NCBI GenBank assembly: GCA_948144175.1
Contig: CANXME010002543.1
Coordinates: 1-64,000, forward strand
Length of the DNA: 64,000 nt
DNA from: Closterium sp. NIES-65
Lineage: Eukaryota; Streptophyta; Zygnematophyceae; Desmidiales; Closteriaceae
Reading direction: 5' to 3'
Shown: positions 19,037 to 30,140 of the stretch, piece by piece
How positions within the stretch are numbered: the first letter of the stretch is position 1
How the letters are laid out: each line of letters begins with the position of its first letter
The notes under the pieces: model-generated
The model's input: only the letters and a program-made list of their open reading frames with translations
Databases searched by the model: none
What the model was told of the DNA's origin: nothing
Made by a program: the position numbers and the translations under genes

Positions 19037-22000
19037 GGGGAGCTGTCTAGGGCTGTTGTAGCTATTTATGATCTTGACTTTGATGCTATTCTTTCTGCTA
19101 TGTATGTTGTGACTGGTAGTGATGAGGATGACTGTTACCGGTGTTTCCCGCCCGACCCGGGCATTGGTACTGCTGCGTCAGGTACTCGTGAGGCTGCTGC
19201 TCTAGGTGCCAGTGCGTCTGTGCTCTCAGGTACTGGTGAGTCTGCCCTCTCAGGTACTGTGTCGGCTTCGGCCTCTCACACCTTCACCCTTGACTCTGGA
19301 GCGTCTCGCTCCTTCTTTCGGGACCGCACCACTCTCACGCCGCTGAGTCGGCCGGTTGCGGTGTCCCTGGCTGACCCCTCTGGGGGGCCTGTCCTGTCTC
19401 GTTTCTCCACGGTCCTTCCGTGTCCGGCGGCCCCCTCTGGCACCCTGTCTGGTCTCTACCTCCCCTCGTTCTCGACGAACCTGGTGAGTGGTGCTGACCT
19501 ACAGGATGTGGGTGTCCACCAGTTCACTCCTGCTCGTCAGCGGGTGACACACTGCACGGAGGCTAGCACAGGTCGCCACCTGGCTACGTTTACACGTCGG
19601 CCGGGGTCGAGCCTGTACACACTGACCACTGCTTCTCCTCCAGGTACTGAGTCTGGTAGGGTCCCTTCGTCTGGTCAGGTGTTTGCTGCAGCGTCCAGGT
19701 CTGGCCCTGAGTCTGCCCCCTGTTCGTGTCGTCGTCTGTCTCACGAGACCCTCCTCTGGCACCACCGCCTTGGCCACCCCTCTCTGCTTCGGCTCAGAGG
19801 TATGGTCTCCCGTCTTCTTGTGTCTGGTCTTCCCCGGTCCCTCCCTCCCCTTCCTCAGAGCCCTAGCCCTGCCTGTGTCCCCTGTGTCGAGGGGCGCCAG
19901 CGTGCTGCCCCTCATTCCTCCCAGTTTCCTCCGACAGAGGCCCCGTTGCAGACGCTTCACATGGACGTGTGGGGCCCAGCCCGCGTCCTTGGACAGGGTC
20001 AGGAGCGCTACTTCCTGCTCGTTGTTGACGACTACTCGCGTTACACCACAGTCTTCCCCTTGCGCAGCAAGGGTGAGGTCACTGAGGTGCTGATCGACTG
20101 GATCCGCGCAGCTCGTCTTCAGCTCAGGCAGAGCTTTGGCTCCGACTTTCCTGTGTTGCGTCTGCACTCGGACAGAGGTGGAGAGTTCTCCTCTACCCTT
20201 CTACGTACCTACTGTCGTGCGCGAGGCATCCGCCAGTCCTTCACGCTTCCGGACTCTCCGCAGCAAAATGGGATTGCTGAGCGCCGCATTGGCATGGTCA
20301 TGGACGTCGCCCGTACGTCCATGATGCATGCGGCTGCCCCCCATTTTCTGTGGCCGTTTGCGGTCAGGTACGCAGCCCATCAGATCAACCTCCACCCCAG
20401 GGTCTCCAGGCCGGAGACCTCCCAAGCCCTGCTGTGGACGGGGAAGGTTGGCGATGCGTCGGCGTTCCGGGTCTGGGGATCTCGAGCGTTTGTCCGCGAC
20501 GTGTCTGCGGACAAGCTGTCCCCTCGCGCTTCTCCCTGCGTCTTCCTTGGGTTCCCCCCCGACGCCCCTGGGTGGCAGTTCTACCACCCCACCTCTCGAC
20601 GTTTTCTGTCCTCCCAGGACGGCACGTTCGACGAGTCGGTACCCTACTACCGCCTCTTCCCCTACCGCACTCCTTCCCTCCCCTCGCCCCCGCTCTTCTT
20701 GGTACCAGGTCCCCCCCCGGTAGACCCCCTCCCCCCTCAGGGTCCTGCCCCTTCCGGTGTGTCCCAGGTAGACGCGGTCGAGCCTGTCGAGGTCACTGGT
20801 GACTCTGGTGCTGCTGCGGGTGCTGAGCCTAGGGGTGCTGGGCCTGGGGGTGCTGAGCCTGGGGGTGCTGAGCCTAGGGGTGCTGAGCATGGGGGTGCGG
20901 AGACTGGGGGTGCTGGGCCTGGGGGTGCTGAGCCTGGGGGTGCTGAGCCTAGGGGTGCTGAGCCTCGGGCTGCGGAGTCTGGGGGTGCGGAGTCTGGGTG
21001 TGCTGAGCCTGGGGGTGCTGAGCTTGGGGGTGCTGTGCCTGGAGGTGCTTCGTCTCGCCGTGAGCCACTCTCCCCACAGGAGCTGCGTGAGTGGTTTGCT
21101 AGGCGCTGGAGGCGTGCTGCTGGTGCTGGAGTTTCTTCGCCTGCAGAGGGTGCCACTGCTGCGGGTCCCGGAGGTGCTCGTCTTGGGAGTACTGTAGCTG
21201 CTGGGTCTGAGGTTTCTCCTGGAGCTGGTGCTGCTGAGGGTGTTGGCACTGGGACTGCCGCTGGCGGTCCGCCTGGCAGTGCTCCTGGTGGTGCTGCTGG
21301 AGGTTCTGGAGCTACTGGAGGTGCTGCTGGAGGTGCTGCTGGAGCGGGTACTCCTGCTGGGGGTACTAGTCCTGTCCCTGCTGTTTCTGGCGTCGCCGCG
21401 CGGCCCCGACCATACTTCGTTCCGCTCCTGCAGCAGGTTCTTGGTTTTACGCCTTCTCCTGGTCCTCCTCCTCCTCCCTTAGAGGGTCCGCCGCCTGTCC
21501 AGTCACAGCCACCGCTACAGCCTGCCTCCCCTTTGCCGGCTCCTTCTCCCTACGCTGGTCCGACTGGAGGTCTTACTGAGCGTCGTGAGCCTGCGTCTCG
21601 TCCTGCGTCGCCTGTTCGTACTCTGCGCGCTAGTGGTCGCGGGTCGCGTCAGCGTCCTCCTCCTGTCCCTGGCACGCACCGGATGTCACTGCGTCCGTCC
21701 AATGCTCCTCTGCGTGCCCCTTTGCCTTCTCCTCCTGCTTCCTCTCTTCCTGCTCTTGCCGACCCGGAGTCGGACTCTCTTCGTACTGCCAGTCCTACTG
21801 TCACGCGTCTCCTTGCTACTGCTGTCACTGACCCTTCCTTCGAGTCGTCTGCTGCGTCTGCCCTCGTCACTGACCTTGTCGACTTTGCTGCGCGCTGTCG
21901 TCTAGACTACGCTGCCAGTCTTGTCGCTGAGTCTGAGTCTGCCTATCCTCCGTCCGTCAGGGGTGAGTGTGCCCTTGGCACGGACGTCCTTGAGGACAGA

Positions 22001-23668
22001 CAGGAGGAGTTCCAGTGTCTGGCCGCCGCTTCAACTCATCTCGCGTCTGTACTGCTAGCCCCTGAGGGAGACCCGGATGCACCAGACATCCCGACTCCGC
22101 GCTCTTACGCGGAGGCGATAGAGGGTCCCTACTCCTCTCAGTGGCAGGCAGCTATGGATGCAGAGATGGCTTCCTGGAAGTCCACAGGCACCTACGTTGA
22201 CGCTGTTCCCCCTCCTGGGGCGAACATAGTCAGTGGCATGTGGATTTTCAGGGTGAAGCGGCCGCCGGGTTCTCCGCCTGTCTTCAAGGTGCGTTACGTG
22301 GCTCGTGGCTTCAGTTAGCGACAGGGGGTTGACTACTTTCAGACCTTCTCCCCCACCCCGAAGATGACCACTCTTCGGGTTCTACTGCACGTTGCTGCTC
22401 ACCGTGACTACGAGCTCCACTCTCTCGACTTCAGCACCGCTTTCTTGCAGGGCAGCCTGCACGAGGAGATCTGGCAGCGTCGCCCACCTGGCTTCACTGG
22501 GTCTTTCCCTCCTGGTACCCAGTGGAGTCTCCGGCGTCCAGTCTATGGTCTCCGCCAGGCGCCACGTGAGTGGCACGACACACTGAGGACTACGCTCGCG
22601 GCACTTGGGTTTGCTCCTTCTACTGCCGACCCGTCGCTGTTTCTGCGCACCAACACCTCGCTGCCGCCGTTCTACATCCTCGTGTACGTCGACGACTTGG
22701 TCTTTGCCACAGCTGACACTGCTGGACTCGCCCACGTGAAGTCCGAGCTGCAGAAGAGACACACGTGCACTGACCTGGGTGAACTGCGTAGCTACCTTGG
22801 CTTGCAGATCACCCGGGACAGAGCACGCCGCACCATTACCCTGACTCAGTCACACATGGTGCAGCAGGTCCTTCAGCGCTTCGGCTTCACGTACTCCTCG
22901 CCTCAGGCCACTCCTCTGCCTACTCGCCACTCGCTCTCAGCTCTGCCTTCGGATGAGTCCGTGGAGTCGAGTGGCCCGTTTGCAGAGCTTGTTGGCTGCC
23001 TCATGTACCTGATGACCTGCACACGACCTGACCTTGCATACCCTCTTAGCATTCTCGCACGCTATGTTGCTCCTAGGAGACACCGACCAGAGCACATGGC
23101 TGCAGCGAAGAGGGTGTTGCGCTACTTGTGCAGTACGTCGGGCATGGGGCTAGTGCTTGGAGGGCGCAGTCCATTGGTCCTCACTGGGCACACAGACGCT
23201 TCTTGGGCTGACGTCCAGGCTACGCAGCGGTCGTCACAGGGTTACACCTTCAGCCTTGGTTCCGGCTCTGTTTCGTGGCGGGCTACCCGCTCGTCTTCTG
23301 TTCTCGGCTCCAGTTGTGAGGCTGAGATCTACGCCGGGGCCATGGCTACACAGGAGCTTCGCTGGCTCACGTACCTGCTGACCGACCTTGGAGAGCAGCC
23401 TCGTTCTCCTCCAGTCCTGTACGTAGACAACAAGGCCATGCTGGCCTTGTGTCGAGAGCAGCGACTGGAGCACAGAACGAAGCACATTGCTCTCCGCTAC
23501 TTTCTTGCTCGTGAGCTACAGCAGCGTGGACAGTTGCGACTTGCGTACGTGGCCTCTGAGGCCAACACTGCTGATGTCTTCACCAAGGCACTTGCGCCTT
23601 GTGATCATCAGCGTTGTTGCACGCAGTTGGGTCTTGTGCCTGTCTTGCCTCACTTGCTCTCCTCTTGA
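19037..23668 (+). pseudogene. pol: Pol of copia element B2, one premature stop
   Basis: The frame continues directly from gag. Counting from ATG 19100, the protease motif LDSGAS is at residues 64-69 and the HHCC pre-integrase domain at about 219-262. The integrase catalytic residues are D289, D358 and E394, a DD35E arrangement. A linker of GGAEP pentapeptides follows at about 573-655, then a Gly/Pro-rich stretch with RPRPYFVPLL. Reverse transcriptase begins near 22120 and RNase H covers about 23170-23600 (SWADVQATQRSSQG, CEAEIYAG, YVDNKAMLAL). A TAG at 22316-22318, where other copies have CAG, stops translation at the start of RT. After it the same frame is open from 22319 to 23668 with YVDDLVFATAD intact. 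Apart from the gag-end TGA this is the only lesion I see. Confidence 0.88.
20815..21055 (+). repeat. 15-bp minisatellite coding GGAEP pentapeptides
   Basis: About 16 units of the form GGTGCTGAGCCTGGG encode a run of GGAEP, RGAEP and GGAES between integrase and reverse transcriptase. The period is a multiple of three, so copy-number change keeps the frame. Related but shorter arrays occur in B1 (about 11900-12150) and B3 (about 27850-28100). Confidence 0.9.
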
Positions 23669-23880
23669 CTTTGCTTGTACCTTCGCCTATATATACTCTT
23701 GCTCTTGCTTACTTGACTCTTGTATATCTCTATATATGATCTTGCATGTGAACTGGCCTTCTGGCCTTTGAACTTGTGCTCGGAATACGTGGTGACTTTG
23801 TGATCCACCCTGAGCTTTGCTTTGCTTTGCTTGACTTGTCTTGTGACCCCTTGTTCTCCCCCACTTTGCCTATGGGGGTG
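23669..23880 (+). other. 3' untranslated region and polypurine tract of B2
   Basis: No coding sense. It ends in TATGGGGGTG (23871-23880), the polypurine tract adjoining the 3' LTR. The stretch corresponds to 9053-9276 of B1 in reverse. Confidence 0.8.
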
Positions 23881-24012
23881 TGTCAGAACATATAGCTTAC
23901 TTGTTTGTGTAGGCTATAGTGGGGTATCCCATAGGGGGTACAACCCAAATTAGGGTTTCCTATTTGTACTCACTTCGTTCATAGTCATTTCAATCTCGTT
24001 CATATTTTCTCA
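23881..24012 (+). repeat. 3' LTR of B2
   Basis: 132 bp, matching the 5' LTR except at six positions. It is followed by the second copy of the target duplication. Confidence 0.95.
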
Positions 24013-24017
24013 GTAGC
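24013..24017 (+). repeat. Right target-site duplication of B2 (GTAGC)
   Basis: Pairs with 16493-16497. Element C coding sequence resumes directly after it. Confidence 0.93.
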
Positions 24018-25573
24018 CAGTGCGCGATCACATATTGTCGGAAACGCCGGCGTGGTCAGCATCCACATAACTGATTAGCTTGGGCATTGTAGTTCAGCTT
24101 TTGTGGTAGGTTAGGCTGATTGTCAGGGTGCTGACGAGGTAGTGAAGAGAGCGGTCGAGTACGGCCATGTGGTCTGCTTCTGGCCTTTTGAGGTAGGTGG
24201 CGAGTTGGCTAGCTGAGTAAGATAGGTCCGGTCGGCAAGTGACTGCTGCGAAGAGTAGACAGCTTGGCTTTCGTTTGTAGTCGCGAATTCCAGCGGGTTT
24301 GAGCAGAGCGGAGGCTTCCTTGCGATTTCCATCGGTGTAGCAATATCGCGTGGTGATGGTAGCTGGAATTAGTCCGAAGCGTTTGGTGATGGTGTTGGCA
24401 TATTTTGTGGCGCTGAGGTAAATCGCGTTCTCCCCTTCTTGTATGTTAATTCCCGGATACTGTGTCACGGTAGACGAGATGGTAAGCGTGAGATCCCGCT
24501 GCAGCTCCCCTTCGAACCAAGTCGTGATGTCGTCAGTTGAGCCGATGTAGAGTAGGTCGTCTACGTAAACGATGAGCAGGATGTAGTCGGTTCCTTTAAT
24601 GAGTCCGTACATTCCTTGGTCATACGGTAGTTGGCGGAATCCGATGCGAATTAGTCGGGCATGAAGATGCTGCTGCCACAGCCTCGGGGCTTGCTTGATG
24701 CCGTACAGTGATTTCAGCAGCTGTCAGACTTGATTGGGGTCTGCGCTAGAGCCGTGTGGTTGTTCGACGAAAATCTCAGCGGCGATGGGAGCGTACAGAA
24801 AGGCATTGGCGACGTCGATTTGGCAACGCTTCATGGCGACTATCGCGAGGAGAATCCGTAGTGAGGTGTATCAGCTAACTGGCGCGAAGGTTTCGGTGAA
24901 GTCGCGTCCATGCTCTTGATCGAAGCCGCGTACGACCCAACGTGCTTTGAACTTGTTGATGGTTCCGTCGGCTTCCGTTTTCACGCGGAAGACCCATTTT
25001 CCGGTGAGAACAGTTTTGTTGCGTGCCACTCAGATGGGGACGATTTTCCAGGTGTTGCGGTCTTCCAGCGCTTTTAACTATGTGTCCATGGCTTCGCGCC
25101 ATTTTTCCCTGTGCTCCCCCCCCAGAGCCTGCTGAACTGTGGCAAGCTCCTTAGGTGGTGCTGCTCCATGGACGGCGGTGACGAGTCCTAGTATCTGCAG
25201 CCCACTCTGTGTGTAGCGGGGAAGGTTTGTGTCCTCGGGATAAGCTGCTTCATCTCCCACTTCTCGATCAGGTAGGAAATTGGGCCCTATGCGTTTAGAG
25301 ACATTGGTGTCGACCGATTAGGGTGTAATGTAACCGTTGTTGGCGAAGTCGTATTAGACTTTGGCGTTGATACTTTTGCGAGGGTTGTCGTCGTCCATGG
25401 GAATGTCCACTTAGCAGTACGGAAGAGGTCCGGCTACCTCCGAAGCTCCGTCCACGTTCTGCTCCTCCCAGCCAACTTCATCTGCTGTCGAAGCGAAGGC
25501 TCGGTTGCCTTAAAATCCGCCCGCGACATCTCATTCTGCTTCCACGTTGTCCAAGTACGTCTGAAGTGTTCTG
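24018..25573 (-). pseudogene. copia reverse transcriptase of element C, 5' part of split pol
   Basis: Read 25573 to 24018, it encodes the integrase-RT linker and reverse transcriptase: KWVFRVKTEADG, ARWVVRGFDQEHGRDF, SLYGIKQAPRLW and YVDDLLYIG (about 24560-24535). The RT C-terminus and the start of RNase H (DADHAG) follow. At least five in-frame stops interrupt it, for example before QLLKSLYG near 24724. The protein differs clearly from families A, B, D and E. Gag, protease and integrase are missing: at about 25574 the sequence changes abruptly to the truncated RNase H of B3, with no LTR at the junction. The RNase H continues beyond B2 at 16497-16071. Confidence 0.85.
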
Positions 25574-28500
25574 CTTAACTCCTATGCAGCCATGGCCACT
25601 GCATAGATCTCAGCCTCACAACTAGAGCTGAGAAGCGAAGACGAGCGGGTAGAGCGCCACGAAACAGAACCGGAGCCAAGGCTGAAAGTGTAACCCTGTG
25701 ACAACCGCTGTGTAGCCAAGTCGTCAACCCAAGAAGCGTCTGCGTGACCAGTGAGGACAACTGGACCCCGTCCTCCAAGCACGAGCCCCATGCCCGACGT
25801 ACTGCACAAGTAGCGCATCACCCTCTTAGCAGCCTTCCAGTGCTCTGGTCGGTGTCTCCTGGGCGCAACGTAACGTGCCAGGATGCTAAGAGGGTAAGCA
25901 AGGTCAGGTCGAGTGCAGGTCATCAGGTACATGATGCAGCCCACAAGCTCTGGATACGGGCCACTCGGCTCTACGGACTCATCCAAAGGCAGAGCTGAGA
26001 GCGAGTGGCTGGTAGGCAGAGGAGTGGACTGTGGCGAGGAGTACTGGAAGTCGAAGCGCTGAAGGACCTGCTGCACCATGTGTGACAAATTCAAGGTAAT
26101 GGTGCACCGTGCTCTGTCCCAGGTGATCTGCAAGCCAAGGTAGCTGCGCAGTTCACCCAGGTCTATGCACGTGTGTCTCTTCTGCAGCTCCGACTTCACG
26201 TGGGCCAGTCCAGCAGTGCCAGCAGTGGCAAAGACCAAGTCGTCGACGTACACGGAGATGTAGAACGGCGGCAGCAAAGTGTCGGAGCGGAGAAACAGCG
26301 ACGCGTCAGCAGTAGAAGGTGCAAACCCAAGAGCTGCAAGAGTCGTTCTCAGTGTGTCGTGCCACTCGCGAGGCGCCTGGCGGAGACCGTAGACTGGCCG
26401 CTGGAGGCTCCACTGGGTACCAAGAGGGAACGACCCAGTGACGCCACTTGGGCGGCGCAGCCAGATCTCCTCGTGCAAGCTGCCCTGTAGGAAAGCAGTG
26501 CTGAAGTTTAGAGAGTGAAGCTCGTAGTGACGCTGAGCGGCGACGTGCAACAGCACCCGAAGAGTGGTCATCATCGGGGTAGGGGAGAAGGTCAGGAAGA
26601 GCTCCCTGTCGCTAACTGAAGCCTCGTGCAACGTAACGCGCCTTGAAGACAGGCGGAGAACCCGGCGGCCGCTTCACCGTGAAAAACCACATGCCACTGA
26701 CGATGTTCGCCCCAGGTGGGGGAACCTCGTCGACGTAAGTGCCTGTGGACTTCCAGGATGCCATCTCTGCGTCCATGGCTGACTGCCACTGAGAGGAGTA
26801 GGGACGTTCTATCGCCTCTGCGTAAGAGTGCGGGGTCAGGATGTCTGGTGCATCCGGGTCTCCCTCAGGTGCAATCAGCATGGACACGAGATGAGGTACA
26901 GCAGCTGCAAAGCACTCAAAGTCGTCCTGCCTATCCTCAAGGACGTCCGTGCCAAGAGCACACTCACCCCTGACGGTCGGAGGACAGATAGACTAAGACT
27001 CAGCAACAAGGCTAGCGGTGTAGTCTAGACGACAGCGAGCAGCAAAGTCGACAAGCTCAGTAACTAAGGCAGACGCAGCGGTGGACTCAAAGGAAGGGTC
27101 AGTGACAACAGTGGCCAGGAGACGCGTGAAAGTAGGACTAGCAGCACGAAGGGAGTCAGACTCCGCGTCCGGACCGTCAGCAAGGGAAGACGCAGGAGGA
27201 GACGGCAGAGGGACACGCAGTGGAATAGAGGAAGGACGGAGTGCCATCTGGTGCGTGCCGGGGACAGGAGGAGGACGTGGACGCGGAACACGACGACCAG
27301 TGCGACCAGCGCAAACCGGCGACGCTCAGTAAAACCTCCAGGCTGCTCAGTGTAAGGAGAAGGAGCATGCACCGGAGAGGCTGGCAGTAGCTGTGGCTGA
27401 GACTGGTCAGGCGGTGGACAGAGGAAGGGAGGAGCAAGGTCAGCAGAAGGCGGGAGACCAAGAACCTACTAAAGGAGTGGAACGAAGTATGGTCGCGGTC
27501 GCACAGCACTTCCAGCACCAGCAGTGACAGCACCCGTACCTCCACCAGCTCCAGCTCCAGCAGCAACTCAAGCTCCAGCTCTAGAAGCACCTTCAGCTCC
27601 AGCTGCTCCAGTATTTCAAGCAGCTCCAGCTCTAGCTCCAGCAGCACCAGCACCTCCAGCAGCTTCAGTAGTACCTCCAGCCCTAGCAGCTCTAGTACGA
27701 GCACCTCTGGGACTAGCGGCTCCAGCACCTCTAGCAGCTCCAGCTCCAGCACCACCACTCCGGAGGCTCTAGCGCCGAGCAAACCACCCGAAGGGCCTCC
27801 AAGCTCAGCACATCTCTAGTGGAGAGAGAGACTCCGGCCGCGTCAAGACACCCGAAGGGCCTCCAAGCTCAGCACACTCGGGCTCAACACCCCCAGGCTC
27901 AGCACCTCCACGCTCCGCACGCTCAGGCTCAGCACCTCCAGGCTCCACACCCGCAGGCTCAGCACCCCCAGGCTCGGCACTCTCTGACTTAGCACCCCCA
28001 GGCTAAGCACCCCCAAGCTTTGCATCCCCAGGCTCCTCACGCTCAAGCTCAGCACCCCCAGGCCCCGCACCCGCAGGCTCAGCACCCCCAGACGCACCAC
28101 CTCTAGCAGCACCAGAGTCGACAGCTTCCTCGACAAGCTCGACAGGGTCTACCTGGGAAACACCTGAGGGAGCAGGACCCTGAGGGGGGAGGGGGTCTAC
28201 CGGGGGGGGACCTGGTGCTAGGAAGAGCGACCGAGGAGGGAGAGAGGCAGTGTGGTAGGGGAAGAGACGGAAAAAAGGGAACCGACTCGTCAAACGTGAC
28301 GTCCTGAGAGGACAGGACACGGGGAGAGGTGGGGTGGTAAAACTGCCAGCCAGGCGCGTCAGGGACGAAGCCAAGGAAGACACTGGGAACGGCGCGTGAG
28401 GAGAGCTTGTCCGCGGACGTATCGCGGACAAAGGCTCGACATCCCCAGACCCGGAACAACGACGCATCGCCAACCTTTCCCGTCCAACGGAGTGTGGGCG

Positions 28501-29245
28501 AGGTCTCCGGCAAGGAGACACGGGGCTAGAGGCTGTGCTGATGCGCAGCGTACTGGACTGCAAACGGCCACAGAAAATGGGGGGCAGCCGCATGGATCAT
28601 GGAGGTACGAGCGACCTCCATGACTAAGCCAATGCGGTGCTCAGCAACTCGATTCTGCTGCGGAGAGGCCGGAAGCGTGAACGTTTGGCGAATGCCCTAC
28701 GCACGACAAAAGGCCTGCAAGAGGTCGGAGGAAAACTCACCACATCTGTCAGAGTGCAGACGCGGGACTGGAAGGTCCATCTCAAACCGCTCGCAGAGCT
28801 GGAGACGAACACCGCGGATCCAAGGGATCGAAACATCAGGGACCTCCCCGTTGCGGCGCAAGGGGAAGACCGTGGTGTAACGCGAGTAGTCGTTGACAAC
28901 TAGCAGAAAGTACCACTCGTGGCCCTGTCCACGGACGCGGGCCGGGCCCCACACCTCCAGGTGGAGTGTCTGCAGGGGAGCCTCTGTCGGGGGGAACGAG
29001 GAGGAGTGAGGAGCGGCGCGCTGCCGCTCCTCGACACAGGGAAGGCAGGGAGGGGCAGGCGGTGGGAGGGGAGGCAGAGACTTGGGAAGACCAGAGACAA
29101 GGAGTCGGGAGTGCATGCCACGGAGGCGTGCCACAAGGGGGTGACCAAGACGGTGGTGCCAGAGGAGCGTTTGGTGCGACAAGGCGCGACACGAGCAGGG
29201 GGCATGCAAGCTGACCTGACACAGACGCAGACGCAGCTACCTTAG
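25574..29245 (-). mobile_element. Family B Ty1/copia element B3, 3' segment of split copy
   Basis: Minus-strand family B pol from the pre-integrase domain (29245) to the middle of RNase H (25574), where it ends abruptly after CEAEIYA without stop, polypurine tract or LTR. The upstream segment lies at 55796-57071, beyond element E. The flanks of E, CTTAG at 29241-29245 and CTGAG at 55796-55800, look like a diverged 5-bp duplication, and coding sense resumes across them. Confidence 0.88.
25578..29240 (-). pseudogene. copia pol of B3 (integrase to RNase H), broken
   Basis: Domains in order on the minus strand are the HHCC block LLWHHRLGHP with CLPCVEERQR (29180-29010), the integrase region with YFLLVVNDYSRYT (about 28930-28890), the Gly/Ala/Glu repeat linker (about 28100-27480), RPYF-like linker sequence, RT with YVDDLVFATAG (about 26255-26220) and RNase H HADASWVDD. 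Frame changes occur near 28700, 28020, 27470, 27300 and 26615, and a stop near 26993. The RT segment 26631-25582 is open, but the C-terminal RNase H motifs are deleted. It cannot encode a working polyprotein. Confidence 0.85.
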
Positions 29246-29269
29246 TGTTGTGCCAACACATTACAGTGG
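29246..29269 (+). repeat. 5' LTR of E, first 24 bases
   Basis: TGTTGTGCCAACACATTACAG followed by TGG, matching the start of the uninterrupted 3' LTR at 48868-48891 with one difference. The rest of the LTR resumes after D. Confidence 0.93.
29265..29269 (+). repeat. Left target-site duplication of D (AGTGG)
   Basis: Repeated at 42066-42070. The empty site in the E 3' LTR (48887-48891) has AGTGG once. Confidence 0.95.
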
Positions 29270-30106
29270 TGTTGGTGCAACCCTACGGTTTGCACTCGGC
29301 TTGTTGTCCGTGTGCGTGTGCATGCATGCGTGTGAGCATGGAGTGGTATGAGTGCATGAAATAAATATATATTTCATGCTTATAATAGTGTGTGCGTGCT
29401 GGGTCATGATGTCGATTGTGAGTGTCAAGTCAATAGCGAGTTATCGCTATTCGCGTGTTACACGGTCATTTTGTGTGTCCCGCGCGGTTTCTATTTTGTC
29501 ATGCGCGGTTTCTATTTTGTCCTGTGTCGAACGTTAGGCGTGTCACAGGTGTGTGCCAGTAGTCTTATCAAGAACTCAAGGATGAGTTTTGTGATGAAGA
29601 ACCGGAGCCTTGGTTCAAGCTTCAAGTGATTTGCAAGCTCGCCAAAAGGGTACACCTCAAGATATCAAGATTCGTTACATTACAATGTGTAGTGTAACAT
29701 TTCTATGGGTGTAGGCCCTTGTGGAGGGTAGTCTCGAGACCCTTCTTGGTTGGGGACAGTGTGGCACTGTTCCACATCACTGTACCTCGGCTCTTGGTGT
29801 TTGTAGGAGCTGGGAGTCATTCCTAACTCGTAACTCTTCCTAGCTCTTCCTAGTGTGTGTTGTAAGACTATGATGCTGCCATAGTGCCGTTCGTTCAAAC
29901 CGACGCTGTGTCCTCAATGCTTGGTAAACTCGTGGGATCTAAAATGCCTATTGTAGGAGACGTTGAGACGCTCTAGATACAAGTTGAATCAGGTCATTTG
30001 GAGTTGTGAGCAGATCGCTATGAACGTTTAGAGCCGCTGTGCAGAAATCCGACTAAGCACTCTATCTTTCGTTTTAGGCACATTGGAGCCTACTGTGTCT
30101 ATAACA
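29270..30106 (+). repeat. 5' LTR of D
   Basis: 837 bp from TGTTGGTGCAACCC to GTCTATAACA. It contains a perfect inverted repeat, GCATGAAAT/ATTTCATGC, around an AAATATAT centre at 29354-29379. The 3' LTR has a few percent differences, including loss of CTCAAG-like bases near 29655. Confidence 0.92.
29354..29379 (+). promoter_or_regulatory. AT-rich palindrome, candidate core promoter of D LTR
   Basis: Nine-base arms GCATGAAAT and ATTTCATGC flank AAATATAT. The same 26 bases occur unchanged in the 3' LTR at 41318-41343. An AAATATATAT box is a plausible TATA element, though no transcription start can be shown. Confidence 0.5.
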
Positions 30107-30108
30107 AG

Positions 30109-30120
30109 TGCTATCAGAGC
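30109..30120 (+). promoter_or_regulatory. Primer-binding site of D
   Basis: TGCTATCAGAGC, one base from TGGTATCAGAGC, two bases after the 5' LTR. Confidence 0.8.
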
Positions 30121-30140
30121 CCCTTGGAGCAGCTACGACA

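Larger units (their letters stand above)
16498..24012 (+). mobile_element. Family B Ty1/copia element B2, almost complete
   Basis: This 7515-bp element has two 132-bp LTRs (16498-16629 and 23881-24012), a 5-bp target duplication, a primer-binding site, a repeat-rich leader of about 1.1 kb, gag-pol and a polypurine tract. The LTRs differ at six positions by eye (about 4.5%), so the insertion is not recent. It sits in the opposite orientation inside the RNase H region of element C. Only two premature stops interrupt the gag-pol frame, making this the best-preserved family B copy in the window. Confidence 0.95.

Noticed and set aside
29246..29270. Host gene sequence between B3 and D
   Set aside because: The 24 bases proved to be the start of the E LTR when compared with 48868-48891.
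30109..30120. tRNA gene fragment
   Set aside because: The tRNA-like bases are the primer-binding site next to an LTR; no cloverleaf can be formed. The same holds for the other TGGTATCAGAGC sites.
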